The notes under the pieces were generated by a model. It saw only the letters and a program-made list of their open reading frames with translations, had not been told where the DNA came from and did not search any database. From assembly GCA_029557215.1 (NCBI GenBank), contig JAKPQQ010000064.1, positions 1-64,000 on the forward strand: 64,000 nucleotides of DNA. Direction: 5' to 3'. The number at the start of each line of letters is the position of its first letter. Position 1 is the stretch's first letter. The position numbers and the translations under genes were made by a program. This DNA is from Fibrobacterota bacterium (GTDB lineage: Bacteria; Fibrobacterota; Fibrobacteria; UBA5070). This document shows positions 42,218-50,703 of the stretch, one piece after another.

Positions 42218-43236
42218 TGGGAAAGATGTGGGTCGGTCTGTTCGCGATCGCCTTGTGTGCCGGGTCGGCGTTTGGCCGACCGCTGGAAAAGGTGAAAAAC
42301 GACGCCCTGACGGTGGGGATCCGTGTCGGGAACCAGCCGTTCGGGTACAACGAGACCTCCGACCGCAAGGGACTGGAATACGATCTGGTCGCGGCCATCG
42401 CCGAAGGCATGGGCTGCAAGGGCGGGTTCCGGGTCGTGACCCTGACCAGCCAGCGCGACGGCGAAGAAAAGTTGTTGGCCGACAAGATCGATCTGGTCAT
42501 CGGGACGGTGAAGGCGTCGTCCGAAGTCAAGGAACGATTCCTGACATCCCATCCCTACTTCCGCACCGGATTGGGGATCATGGTCATGAAATCCAACCAG
42601 AACATCTTCACCCTGACCGACCTGAACGATCGCTACGTCGCCGCGGCACCCGAGACCAACGCCGACAAGCTGATCGAATCGTTCCTGCCGCGCGCCAAGC
42701 TCGAGATCGTTCGTTCCTCCACAGAGGCATTGAACATGTTGCAGAAGGGGGATGTCGAAGCGGTGGTCCACGATCGCGCCATGCTGCAGACCGCGGCGAC
42801 GCGCAATCAGGCGTTCCGCCTGTTGGATGTCAGCCTGACGGAAGACAACTACGTCATCCTGGTGAACAAGAAGTTCTCGAGCCTGCTCGACGCCGTGAAC
42901 GCCCAGATCGATCGGCTCCGCACGGTCCCCTCGGCGGAAGCGGTCAGTCCGTTGGCGGCCATCTGCGCGCGGTACAAGCTGGGTGCCACGATCAAGCCGA
43001 TCATCAAGGCCGGGACCGCTCCCGTGGCGGTGCCTGCGGCCGGGTTGCCAGCCGCCCAGGTCACGCCTCCGGCTTCGCAGACGGCCACGACGCCACGGCA
43101 GAATTCGACTCAAGCTGCGTCGTCCCGGGATCTGGAACGCCGGATGGACGGTGTCGAACGGCAATTGCAGGACATCCAGCGCTCCCTTTCCGAGATCAAC
43201 GCCGCTTTGCAGCGGCTCCAGCCCTCGTCGCGCTGA
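42217..43236 (+). CDS. Family-3 solute-binding protein with coiled-coil tail
   Basis: The 339-residue exported protein has a signal peptide (~1-20, ends AGSAFG) and a periplasmic binding-protein fold of family 3, as in amino-acid ABC transporters: LTVGIRVGNQPFGYNE, GLEYDLVAAIAEGMG, EEKLLADKIDLVIGTV, VEAVVHDRAMLQ. After ~255 it has an Ala/Pro/Thr-rich linker and a C-terminal coiled coil (~305-335), which usual transport proteins lack. No permease or ATPase is nearby, so sensing or a structural role in the envelope is as likely as transport. Its ATG overlaps the stop of the fusion gene (TGATG), so the two are co-expressed. Confidence 0.82.
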   Translation: MGKMWVGLFAIALCAGSAFGRPLEKVKNDALTVGIRVGNQPFGYNETSDRKGLEYDLVAAIAEGMGCKGGFRVVTLTSQRDGEEKLLADKIDLVIGTVKASSEVKERFLTSHPYFRTGLGIMVMKSNQNIFTLTDLNDRYVAAAPETNADKLIESFLPRAKLEIVRSSTEALNMLQKGDVEAVVHDRAMLQTAATRNQAFRLLDVSLTEDNYVILVNKKFSSLLDAVNAQIDRLRTVPSAEAVSPLAAICARYKLGATIKPIIKAGTAPVAVPAAGLPAAQVTPPASQTATTPRQNSTQAASSRDLERRMDGVERQLQDIQRSLSEINAALQRLQPSSR

Positions 43237-43247
43237 AACGTCGGCTC

Positions 43248-43298
43248 GACCCCCAATGAAAAAGGGAGCGCTTTGCGCTCCCTTTTTCATTGGGGGTC
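43248..43298. terminator. Bidirectional terminator, 24-base perfect stem
   Basis: Positions 43248-43271 and 43275-43298 are exact reverse complements around a TTT loop. The stem contains AAAAA on one side and TTTTT on the other, so it can stop transcription from both sides. It separates the solute-binding protein gene from the convergent NlpC/P60 gene. Confidence 0.9.
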
Positions 43299-43323
43299 GG
43301 AAACCTAGGGCGATCTCCGCAGG

Positions 43324-44022
43324 TCAAGGCGCTCGGGGATTGGCGCTCGGGGTGTAGGCCGGAGCGGTGTTCTCCTGGAGGCCTCCGGTGTAGTAGCTGT
43401 CGGGCGTGTTGGTTTCGATCGCCTTGCCTGCCTGCAGGCCGGTTCCGACCCCGATCCGCTTGGCGGAATCCAGCATCAGTTTCAGGTTCGGGAACCGGCG
43501 GGCGAACTGGTACTTGTTGAGCCAGAAGGTTTCGTCCAGGCTCGAGTACTTGACTCCGCCCGACACGGTCGCGTTGATGAATTTGTTGTTGCCCATGTAG
43601 ATGCCCACATGGTCGATCGCCACGGAATCCGACGACAGCCCGAAAAAGACCATGTCGCCGGGTTGCAGTCCCGATTTGAACACGGGATACCCCAGGGCGC
43701 TCTGCTGCTTGGCCACGCGGGGCAGGTCGAACCCGAAGGTCCTTTTCCAGACCGCCTGCGTGAAGCCCGAACAATCGATGCCCGTGGTGCTGGTGCCTCC
43801 CCAGACGTAGGGAACGCCCAGGTAGCTGTCGGCGACCTGCTTGAGGGGGGTGATGTCCACGGTGTGGTCGGTGACCATGCGGGCGCCCAGGTTGCGCCCG
43901 GATTCGCGGGTGTAGGCGGGGCGGTTTTCGCCGAGCTGGACGTATTTGGGCCCGCAACCGACGAAGGCCGCCGTGCCGACCAGCGCCGCGACCGGAAGGA
44001 AGGGGCGGACGAGGGGCGACAA
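43324..44022 (-). CDS. NlpC/P60 lipoprotein endopeptidase
   Basis: This is an NlpC/P60 cysteine peptidase, which cuts peptide stems of peptidoglycan. The catalytic cysteine lies in GTSTTGIDCSGFTQAVW and the histidine in IDHVGIYMGNNKFINA. With a TTG start at 44022 the protein has 232 residues and a lipoprotein signal (lipobox AAFVGC). Upstream frames (ATG 44127) would overlap the divergent gene, so I prefer the TTG; it lacks a clear ribosome site. It sits inside the T6SS locus and could open the wall for machine assembly. Being lipid-anchored argues against it being a T6SS effector. Confidence 0.85.
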   Translation of the reverse strand: MSPLVRPFLPVAALVGTAAFVGCGPKYVQLGENRPAYTRESGRNLGARMVTDHTVDITPLKQVADSYLGVPYVWGGTSTTGIDCSGFTQAVWKRTFGFDLPRVAKQQSALGYPVFKSGLQPGDMVFFGLSSDSVAIDHVGIYMGNNKFINATVSGGVKYSSLDETFWLNKYQFARRFPNLKLMLDSAKRIGVGTGLQAGKAIETNTPDSYYTGGLQENTAPAYTPSANPRAP

Positions 44023-44111
44023 ATTCGGTCGACGGGGGGCGCCGACCTGGCCTGGAGTGTGACGAGGGTACGTGACCACAACCACAAACGTAGCTAGCTT
44101 GTCAAGTTCCG

Positions 44112-44576
44112 ATGAGATGCCCCACACTCCCTTTCCGGTTTTTTTTGGCCGCGGCGCTTCTGCTCGGCGGCTTGGTGCACGGTGCCGGCGTATTCTACGG
44201 CCGGGAATCCATGTACTCCCTGCGTCCGTACGGAATCGCCGTCAAGGTGGTCTGCACCGGCGGACTCGAACAGCACCAGGAAACGTTCAAGGCCCACATC
44301 GAAAATCGTCTCGGTGCGCGGGGCGTCACGGTCTATCCGGAGGCCTCCATCACCCTCAAGCTGGTCGTGAATTCCATCCAGTCCAACGATGGATTCTTCG
44401 TGGTCCACATGGACCTGCGGTTGGACCAGGCCGCCTACCTCGCTTCCACCAACCGATCCGTCGACGCCACGACCTGGGACGCCTACCGCATGGGCGAATT
44501 CCGGGAAGAAGACCTTCTTCAGGAAGTCGACGATCTCGCCAGGCAATTCCTCAACGACTACGTCGCGACCAACTGA
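44112..44576 (+). CDS. Small exported protein in T6SS locus, unknown
   Basis: The 154-residue protein has a signal peptide (~1-24, ends VHGAG) with no lipobox cysteine, then mixed helix and strand segments such as ITLKLVVNSIQSNDGFF and VHMDLRLDQAAYL. I do not recognise a family. It is the first of four plus-strand genes leading to clpV and vgrG, and a 12-codon reading frame fills the gap to the next gene. Confidence 0.72.
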   Translation: MRCPTLPFRFFLAAALLLGGLVHGAGVFYGRESMYSLRPYGIAVKVVCTGGLEQHQETFKAHIENRLGARGVTVYPEASITLKLVVNSIQSNDGFFVVHMDLRLDQAAYLASTNRSVDATTWDAYRMGEFREEDLLQEVDDLARQFLNDYVATN

Positions 44577-44614
44577 TGTCCGATTCAACGATCATTCCGG
44601 AGACACTCGCGTGA
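44576..44614 (+). CDS. Possible 12-codon coupling peptide
   Basis: The ATG at 44576 shares its A with the upstream stop (TGATG), reads 12 codons (MSDSTIIPETLA) and ends in a TGA that overlaps the GTG start of the next gene (GTGA, 44611-44614). It would let ribosomes pass from one gene to the next without leaving the mRNA. It may also be chance, since the peptide itself has no visible function. Confidence 0.3.
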   Translation: MSDSTIIPETLA

Positions 44615-45201
44615 GAACCATCGGATTCCTTCTTCTCCTGCTCGGATGGACCACCGCCAAGGCGGCCGAGCCCACCGGCGTCGCCCTTCTCGATTTCCAG
44701 GCCAAGGGCATCCTGGACAAGGCCGTGCTGCGCCAGCTCTGGGAGCGATCCCAGGAGATCGCCTCGGGCATCCCCGCCGCCGACATGCTGTCGACGGAAG
44801 AAACTCGCAAGAGGGTGTTCGACCAGAACATCCTGGTGGCCACTCGCTGCGACGCGGCCTGCTACCAGCGCATCGCGCAGAAGCTCGGCACCAAGGAAAT
44901 CCTGGTGCCCTCGGTGGAAAAGACCGGCGACCAGCTCAAGATCACCTTCGCCCGCTACCGCGGCGAGAACGGACAGAAAGTGCGGGAAGTCAGCGTCTGG
45001 TCCGACGGACGTGTGGGCCGGGCCTTGACGACCGGTCTGTTCAAGGTGTTCGACGGGGCGAGCGAAGGCAGCTCCATCACGATCCCATCGGCGGCCTGGA
45101 AGTCCTTCGGGATCCTGGGGCTGGGGATCGGAACGACCTTGATCCTGGGCACCACCCAGGAACGCGAGCCCGTCGACGGGGCCCCTCCCATTCCGCTCTG
45201 A
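44611..45201 (+). CDS. Exported protein in T6SS locus, unknown
   Basis: The 196-residue protein starts at GTG 44611, followed by a signal peptide (~1-18, ends AKAAEP). The next part, GVALLDFQAKGILDKAVLRQ, followed by a helical region with two cysteines (RCDAAC) and TKEILVPSVEK, resembles TolB/CsgG-like modules that report on protein function at the envelope; this is a loose resemblance only. A hydrophobic stretch near the C-terminus (~168-185) may anchor it. It is followed by clpV after 41 bases. Confidence 0.7.
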   Translation: MRTIGFLLLLLGWTTAKAAEPTGVALLDFQAKGILDKAVLRQLWERSQEIASGIPAADMLSTEETRKRVFDQNILVATRCDAACYQRIAQKLGTKEILVPSVEKTGDQLKITFARYRGENGQKVREVSVWSDGRVGRALTTGLFKVFDGASEGSSITIPSAAWKSFGILGLGIGTTLILGTTQEREPVDGAPPIPL

Positions 45202-45242
45202 TCTTTCCTGAGAACAATCCCTCGCTCCCAATAGGTGGCATC

Positions 45243-47885
45243 ATGATCGCCAAGGATCTCCGCAAACTCCTCGCACGCTTGAATCCCGCCTGCACGCGCT
45301 TTCTGGAAGGCGCGGTGGGTTCCTGCGTGCACCGCACCCACTACGAAGTCACGCCTGCGCACTTCCTGGCCCAGCTGGTGGAAGACGAAAAGGGCGACGT
45401 CGCCACGATCCTCGAATTCCTGCAAGCCGAGCGTTCCATGCTCCGCTCGCTGTTGCAGGACGAGCTGCGCGACTGCAAGACGGGCAATTCGTCGCGTCCG
45501 GTCTTTTCGCCCGCGCTCATCGAGATGCTCGAGCGCGCCTGGACCGAATCCAGCCTGAACCTCGGGCAGGACAGCGTCCGTTCCGCGGCGGTGCTTCTGG
45601 CCGCCATGGAGCAGCCGCACCTGTTCTCGCCTTCGCTGCAGGACTACTTCCGCACGCTGCGCGCCGACCGCATCCGCGCCGAGCAGGACAAGATCCTGCC
45701 AAAGTCGGTGGAGACCGCCATGGCCTCGCAGGCGGCCAAGGCCTCCGGCGCCCCCGCCAAGGAGGGCGAAGGATCGGCGCTGGACAAGTTCTGCATCGAC
45801 TTCACCGAGCAGGCCAGGAAGGGCAAGATCGACCCCGTGTTCGGGCGCGACGACGAAATCCGTCAAGCCATCGACATCCTTTCGCGTCGGCGCAAGAACA
45901 ACCCCATGTTCATCGGCGAGGCCGGCGTGGGCAAGACCGCGGTCGTCGAAGGATTGGCGCTCAAGATCGTCCAGGGCGAAGTCCCCGACGCGCTCAAGGG
46001 CGTGCGCCTGCTGTCGCTGGACCTGGGGCTGCTGTCGGCCGGAGCGGGAGTGCGCGGCGAATTCGAGAACCGCCTCAAGGGTCTGATCAAGGAGGTCAAG
46101 GAGTCGTCGCCTCCGGTGATCCTGTTCATCGACGAAGCCCACACCATGATCGGCGCCGGCGGCGAAGCCGGCAAGGGCGACGCGGCCAACCTGCTCAAGC
46201 CCGAACTCGCCCGCGGCGAGATGAAGTGCATCGGAGCCACCACCCACAGCGAGTTCCGCAAGCATCTGGAAAAGGACCCCGCCATCGCGCGGCGCTTCCA
46301 GACCGTGGTGATCCCCGAGCCCGATCCCGCCACCGCCGCGGTCATGCTGCGCGGCCTTCGCGGCCGCTACGAGGAGTTCCACAGGGTGCGCATTTCGCAC
46401 GAGGCGGTGGAAGCCGCCTGCGACCTGTCGCACCGCTACGTGGCCGGGCGCCAGCTTCCGGACAAGGCCGTGGACCTGTTGGACACCGCCGCCGCCCGCG
46501 TGAAGATGGGATTGTCCACCCGCCCCGCGGAACTGGTCCGGTTCGACCAGGAAATCCGCGACATCGAGTCGGAAATCGTCTCGCTGGACCGCGACGGATC
46601 GCTCCGTCCCGGCGCGGTGGACCCGGTCCGCAAGATCGTGCTCAACGAACGCCTGGTCGCCATCCGCGAAAAGGTGGTCCAGCTGGAATCGCGCTGGACA
46701 TCCGAGCTCGCCAAGGTCCGCGAGATCCTGGACGCTCCCGAAGGCACTCCGGTGGAATCGCTCGAGACGTGGTGGAGCGAACTGGAAGCCATGCAGGGCG
46801 AGCACCCGCTGGTGCACCCCTACGTGACGCGACAGGTTCTGGCGCAGGTGATCGAGGAATGGACCGGAATCCCCGCCGGCAACATGATGCGCGACGAAGC
46901 CAAGATGCTCCTGGAACTGGAGAACACCCTCAACTCCCGCGTGATCGGGCAGTCGTGGGGCATCAAGGAACTGGCCCAGAGCATACGCTCCAGCCGCATG
47001 GGACTCACCCGGCCAGAAACGCCGAAGGGCGTGTTCCTCATCACCGGGCCTTCGGGCGTGGGCAAGACGGAAATCGCCAAGGCGATCGCCGACCTTCTCT
47101 ACGGCGGCGAACGTTCCGTGGTGACGCTGTCCATGTCGGAATACCAGGACGCGATCTCGGTGACGGCGCTCAAGGGCGCGAGCGCCGGCTACGTGGGCTA
47201 CGGCGACGGCGGCACCCTCACCGAAGGCGTGCGCAAGAACCCGTACACGGTGGTGATCCTCGACGAGATGGAGAAGGCGCACAAGGACGTGCTCAACATG
47301 TTCTACCAGGTCTTCGACCAGGGTTCGCTGCGCGACGGCGAAGGCCGCGACATCAACTTCCGGAACACGGTCATCATCATGACTTCCAACCTGGGCCTGG
47401 ACACCATCACCAAGATGGCCATGGACCAGGAGAACATGTTCAGCTACGGCGAATACACCGAAGCGATCCTGCCCGAGCTGACCGACCACTTCAAACCGGC
47501 GTTGCTGGCCCGCTGCAAGGTGGTGCCGTTCCTGCCGCTGGGCCACGATTCGCTGCGCCACATCGTGGGCATGAAGCTCGACAAGGTGGCCCGCCGCCTC
47601 AAGGAACAGCACGGCGTGATGCTGGCCTGCTCCGACGAGCTGCTGGACCACGTGGTCGACCAGTGCAACCTGGTGCAGAGCGGCGCGCGCCTGCTCGATT
47701 CGCTCATGGAACGCGACATCCTTCCGGGCATCTCGAACCTGCTCCTGCAGCGGGTCGCCGAAGGCACCCAGGGAAGCCGGATCGTGGTCGGCGTCGGCGA
47801 CGACGGCGCCCTGTTCTTCCGTCTGGACGACGGGACGGATCCTGTCACGCTCGATTCCGCGGCGACCGCCGAGGAGGTGGTCTGA
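45243..47885 (+). CDS. clpV: T6SS sheath-recycling ATPase ClpV (TssH)
   Basis: ClpV is the Hsp100/AAA+ unfoldase that takes apart contracted TssB/C sheaths. The 880-residue protein has a diverged Clp N-domain (~1-150), AAA1 with Walker A GEAGVGKT (~225) and LFIDEAHTMIGAGG, a shorter middle domain, and AAA2 with GPSGVGKT (~602) and VILDEMEKAHKDV. The VFLITGPSGVGKTEIA and ALKGASAGYVGYG stretches fit the TssH group. AGGTGG precedes the ATG. Its stop overlaps the vgrG start by one base. Confidence 0.96.
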   Translation: MIAKDLRKLLARLNPACTRFLEGAVGSCVHRTHYEVTPAHFLAQLVEDEKGDVATILEFLQAERSMLRSLLQDELRDCKTGNSSRPVFSPALIEMLERAWTESSLNLGQDSVRSAAVLLAAMEQPHLFSPSLQDYFRTLRADRIRAEQDKILPKSVETAMASQAAKASGAPAKEGEGSALDKFCIDFTEQARKGKIDPVFGRDDEIRQAIDILSRRRKNNPMFIGEAGVGKTAVVEGLALKIVQGEVPDALKGVRLLSLDLGLLSAGAGVRGEFENRLKGLIKEVKESSPPVILFIDEAHTMIGAGGEAGKGDAANLLKPELARGEMKCIGATTHSEFRKHLEKDPAIARRFQTVVIPEPDPATAAVMLRGLRGRYEEFHRVRISHEAVEAACDLSHRYVAGRQLPDKAVDLLDTAAARVKMGLSTRPAELVRFDQEIRDIESEIVSLDRDGSLRPGAVDPVRKIVLNERLVAIREKVVQLESRWTSELAKVREILDAPEGTPVESLETWWSELEAMQGEHPLVHPYVTRQVLAQVIEEWTGIPAGNMMRDEAKMLLELENTLNSRVIGQSWGIKELAQSIRSSRMGLTRPETPKGVFLITGPSGVGKTEIAKAIADLLYGGERSVVTLSMSEYQDAISVTALKGASAGYVGYGDGGTLTEGVRKNPYTVVILDEMEKAHKDVLNMFYQVFDQGSLRDGEGRDINFRNTVIIMTSNLGLDTITKMAMDQENMFSYGEYTEAILPELTDHFKPALLARCKVVPFLPLGHDSLRHIVGMKLDKVARRLKEQHGVMLACSDELLDHVVDQCNLVQSGARLLDSLMERDILPGISNLLLQRVAEGTQGSRIVVGVGDDGALFFRLDDGTDPVTLDSAATAEEVV

Positions 47886-50029
47886 TGGCCGGCGCGTCCG
47901 ACACCTCGCTCTACTCGTTTTCCGTGACGGGACTCGGCGAAAACACGTTCGCCGTGTTGCGGTTCGAAGGACGCGAGTCGATTTCCGGCCCGAGCTGGTG
48001 CAGGCTCCTGGTGGTCTCGCCCGAGCGAGGCCTGGAACACGACGACATCGTGGGCAAGGAAGCCGTGCTCAAGATCCACCTCAACGGCGAGCACCAGCTC
48101 CACGGCGTCGTGTGCGAGGTCCACGAGGAACCGTTCGGCGACGACATGTCGCGCTACGAGATCCTGATGCGCGGGCGCATCGCGCTGCTGGAGTTCGGCG
48201 GCGACTGCCGGGTGTTCCAGAAGAAATCCTCCAAGGAGATCGTCGAGGAGGTGCTCAAGGGAGCCGGGCTGGACGCGAAGTCCTACAAGTTCGCGCTCAA
48301 GGGCACCTACGGCCCCATGGACATGCACGTCCAGTACAACGAGTCGGACTTCGCGTTCCTTTCCCGCACGGCGGAAAAGGACGGGATCTTCTACTTCGAG
48401 CAGGTGGATGGCGACGATTCCGTGATCGTGTTCGGCGACGACAATTCGGCCTTTCCGCAGAGCGCCCAGGACAAGCCGATGGAATACCGGCCCGGATCGG
48501 GCCTGGTGGAGACCACCTTCGAGGCGTTGTATTCGCTGCGCCGTTCCAACGCGATGCACAAGGGCAGGATCGCGACTTCCGGCTACAACTACGAGACTCC
48601 CGGAACCATTCCGCGCGGCGACGCTTCGGCGATGGGCACGGGATCGTGGACCCGCCACGACGTCGCGGTGGGGTCGGCGGCCGACGCCAGCAACGATTCC
48701 CGGCGCATGCTGGAAAGCGAAAAGATGTCGCGCGACCGCGTGATGGCCACGACCCACAACCCCATGCTGCGAAGCGGAACCAAGTTCCAGATCTCGCAGC
48801 AGTTCGGGTACGGATTCGGAGGCGACTACCTGCTGGTGGAAGTCCACCACGAAGGCTCGCAGGAAGGCTCGCTGCTGGGCAACGGAACGGATTCCCACTA
48901 CAAGAACACGATCGTCGCCCAGCCCGCGGCGTTGGCGTTCCGTCCCGCCCAGAAGACGCCTCGTCCGCACGTGGCTGGCGTCATCGTGGCCAAGTCCGAC
49001 GGGCCCGACGGAGCCTACGCGCATCTGGACGAAGCGGGCCGCTACCGCGCGCGTCTGCCGTTCGACCAGAGTTCGTCTGGGCCGGGCCAGGCGACGCCCC
49101 CCATCCGATTGTCGCAGCCCTACGCAGGACCGGACTACGGTCTGCATCTGCCCATCCACAAGGGATGCGATCTGGTGCTGGCCTTCGAAGACGGCGACAT
49201 CGACAAGCCCATCGCGCTGGGTGCGGTCCCCAATCCGGCCACCAAGACGCCGGTCACCAGCCAGAACAAGTCGCAGAGCACCCTCAAATCGGCCAGCGGC
49301 AACATCGTCGTGCTGGACGACCTGGAGAAGAAGACCAAGATCGAGATGGTCTCGACGGGCAAGCACAAGATCCTGCTCGACGACGATCCGGACAAGGTGG
49401 GGCTTCTGGTGGAAACCACCAAGAAGAACCGGCTGCATCTGGACGACAAGAACATGTCGCTGGAGCTGTCCACCGGCGACAAGAAGCATTTCCTGACCAT
49501 CGAGGACGAGAAGGGGATCATCACCCTGTCGACCAAGTCGGGGCACGTGCTGAAGATGGACGACGACAAGAAGTTCGTCCAGTTGCAGACGTCCAAGGGC
49601 CATGTCCTCAAGCTCGACGACGACGGCGACCTGATCACCATCGCCGACAGCAAGGGCAAGCACACCATCCAGATCGACGCTTCGGGCAAGATCTCGGTGG
49701 TCACCGACGGCGACCTGGAGATGGAAGCCAAGGGCGCCATCAAGATGAAATGCAAGGACTTCGGTCTGCAGGCCAGCGGCAAGATCGACATGAAGGCGTC
49801 GCAGGATTTCAAGCTCCAGGCCATGAACGTCAACGCCAAGGCCGACCAGAAGGTCGCGATCCAGGCGGGGATGGACGCGGGTCTGAAGGCGGGCATGAAC
49901 CTCAAGCTGGAAGGTTCCGTCAACGTGGAATCCAAGGCCGGCGTGGCGAACAAGATGACCGGCACCATGACCAACGTGGAATCTTCCGCGATCAACACGA
50001 TCAAGGGCGCGATGGTCATGATCAACTGA
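47885..50029 (+). CDS. vgrG: T6SS spike protein VgrG (TssI)
   Basis: VgrG trimers tip the Hcp tube. The 714-residue protein has the gp27-like part (~1-380, with FGDDMSRYEILMRG, VQYNESDFAFLSRTAEKDG and GIFYFEQ), the gp5-like OB domain (~385-480, HLDEAGRYRARLPFDQ, IRLSQPYAGPDYGLHLP), and a long C-terminal beta-helix made of short repeats rich in Asp, Lys and Gly (LDDDGDLITIADSKGKH type). No extra effector domain follows the helix, and no PAAR gene is seen, so cargo must be delivered by other means or be encoded elsewhere. Confidence 0.95.
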   Translation: MAGASDTSLYSFSVTGLGENTFAVLRFEGRESISGPSWCRLLVVSPERGLEHDDIVGKEAVLKIHLNGEHQLHGVVCEVHEEPFGDDMSRYEILMRGRIALLEFGGDCRVFQKKSSKEIVEEVLKGAGLDAKSYKFALKGTYGPMDMHVQYNESDFAFLSRTAEKDGIFYFEQVDGDDSVIVFGDDNSAFPQSAQDKPMEYRPGSGLVETTFEALYSLRRSNAMHKGRIATSGYNYETPGTIPRGDASAMGTGSWTRHDVAVGSAADASNDSRRMLESEKMSRDRVMATTHNPMLRSGTKFQISQQFGYGFGGDYLLVEVHHEGSQEGSLLGNGTDSHYKNTIVAQPAALAFRPAQKTPRPHVAGVIVAKSDGPDGAYAHLDEAGRYRARLPFDQSSSGPGQATPPIRLSQPYAGPDYGLHLPIHKGCDLVLAFEDGDIDKPIALGAVPNPATKTPVTSQNKSQSTLKSASGNIVVLDDLEKKTKIEMVSTGKHKILLDDDPDKVGLLVETTKKNRLHLDDKNMSLELSTGDKKHFLTIEDEKGIITLSTKSGHVLKMDDDKKFVQLQTSKGHVLKLDDDGDLITIADSKGKHTIQIDASGKISVVTDGDLEMEAKGAIKMKCKDFGLQASGKIDMKASQDFKLQAMNVNAKADQKVAIQAGMDAGLKAGMNLKLEGSVNVESKAGVANKMTGTMTNVESSAINTIKGAMVMIN

Positions 50030-50036
50030 GGCCATG

Positions 50037-50057
50037 CCGGACTCTCCGTCCGGTCTT
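50037..50057 (+). terminator. Weak hairpin terminator after vgrG
   Basis: CCGGAC and GTCCGG pair around TCTCC and are followed by TCTTT. The T-run is short, so termination may be partial. Confidence 0.4.
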
Positions 50058-50128
50058 TGGACGTTCCCCACGCAACCGTTCCACTCTTGAAACCCCGATC
50101 GCCCCGCTCCGTCTCGCAGAAGGAATTC

Positions 50129-50142
50129 GTGACCTCCGTCAC
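50129..50142. promoter_or_regulatory. CRP/FNR-like palindrome before the 50223 gene
   Basis: GTGA, six bases, then TCAC matches the core of the CRP-family consensus. A possible -10 (TAGATT, 50165-50170) would place the palindrome centre about 41 bases before the start site, the classic activating position. This is suggestive only; no CRP gene is in the window. Confidence 0.35.
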
Positions 50143-50222
50143 AGTCCAGATCCGAGGCGGTTGCTAGATTGGATCAAGATCCGTTCCCAAGCACAACACC
50201 CTGCACGCCGGAAGAGACTCGG

Positions 50223-50639
50223 ATGAAAACCTTCCTGATCCTATCCTCGATCCTCGCGATGGCCCAGGCGGCGCTCGCCGCCAAGCCACTGAGAATCCGC
50301 ATCGAATCCAAATGCGAGACCTGCACTCCCACCAACCTGGGCAAGCTCGACGCGGCCTTGCGCAACAACCTCCAGGACTTCGGCCTGGTGGAAGCCGAAC
50401 CCGGCACCAAGGCCCCGACCCTGATCGTCTTCGCGCTCCAGGAAGATTCGGTCTGGTTCCTGTCGCAGGTGGTGAACAGCCCTCGAGGCTCCATGGTCTC
50501 TGTCACCCGCGAAGAGTTCAAGGGCGGCTTCAAGGACATCCTGGCCTGGGGAGCCGATTCCGCCGTGGTCGACGCCAAGCGCGTGATCGAAGAAGCCATG
50601 CAGCGCGCCAAGGAAGCATCGGAGAAGAAGGGGAAGTAG
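50223..50639 (+). CDS. Small exported protein, unknown
   Basis: The 138-residue protein has a signal peptide (~1-19, ends AALAAK), then a short CETC motif (residues ~33-36) in a strand-rich start, and a Lys/Glu-rich helical C-terminus (~118-138). I recognise no family. It lies between vgrG and the Mla operon and may have its own promoter. Starting ATG has GACTCGG upstream, a weak ribosome site. Confidence 0.72.
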   Translation: MKTFLILSSILAMAQAALAAKPLRIRIESKCETCTPTNLGKLDAALRNNLQDFGLVEAEPGTKAPTLIVFALQEDSVWFLSQVVNSPRGSMVSVTREEFKGGFKDILAWGADSAVVDAKRVIEEAMQRAKEASEKKGK

Positions 50640-50703
50640 GATTCCTTCCGAAAGTTCGATGCCGGGGCAGGGCGCGGGCGGATCGGAAAGCTAGACTGTT
50701 GGC

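Noticed and set aside
43324-44022. NlpC/P60 protein considered as a T6SS effector
   Set aside because: It has a lipoprotein signal and no adjacent immunity-like gene, so a housekeeping or assembly role is more likely.
44112-44576. Small exported protein considered as the missing TssJ
   Set aside because: TssJ is a lipoprotein; this signal peptide has no lipobox cysteine and the rest does not show TssJ features.
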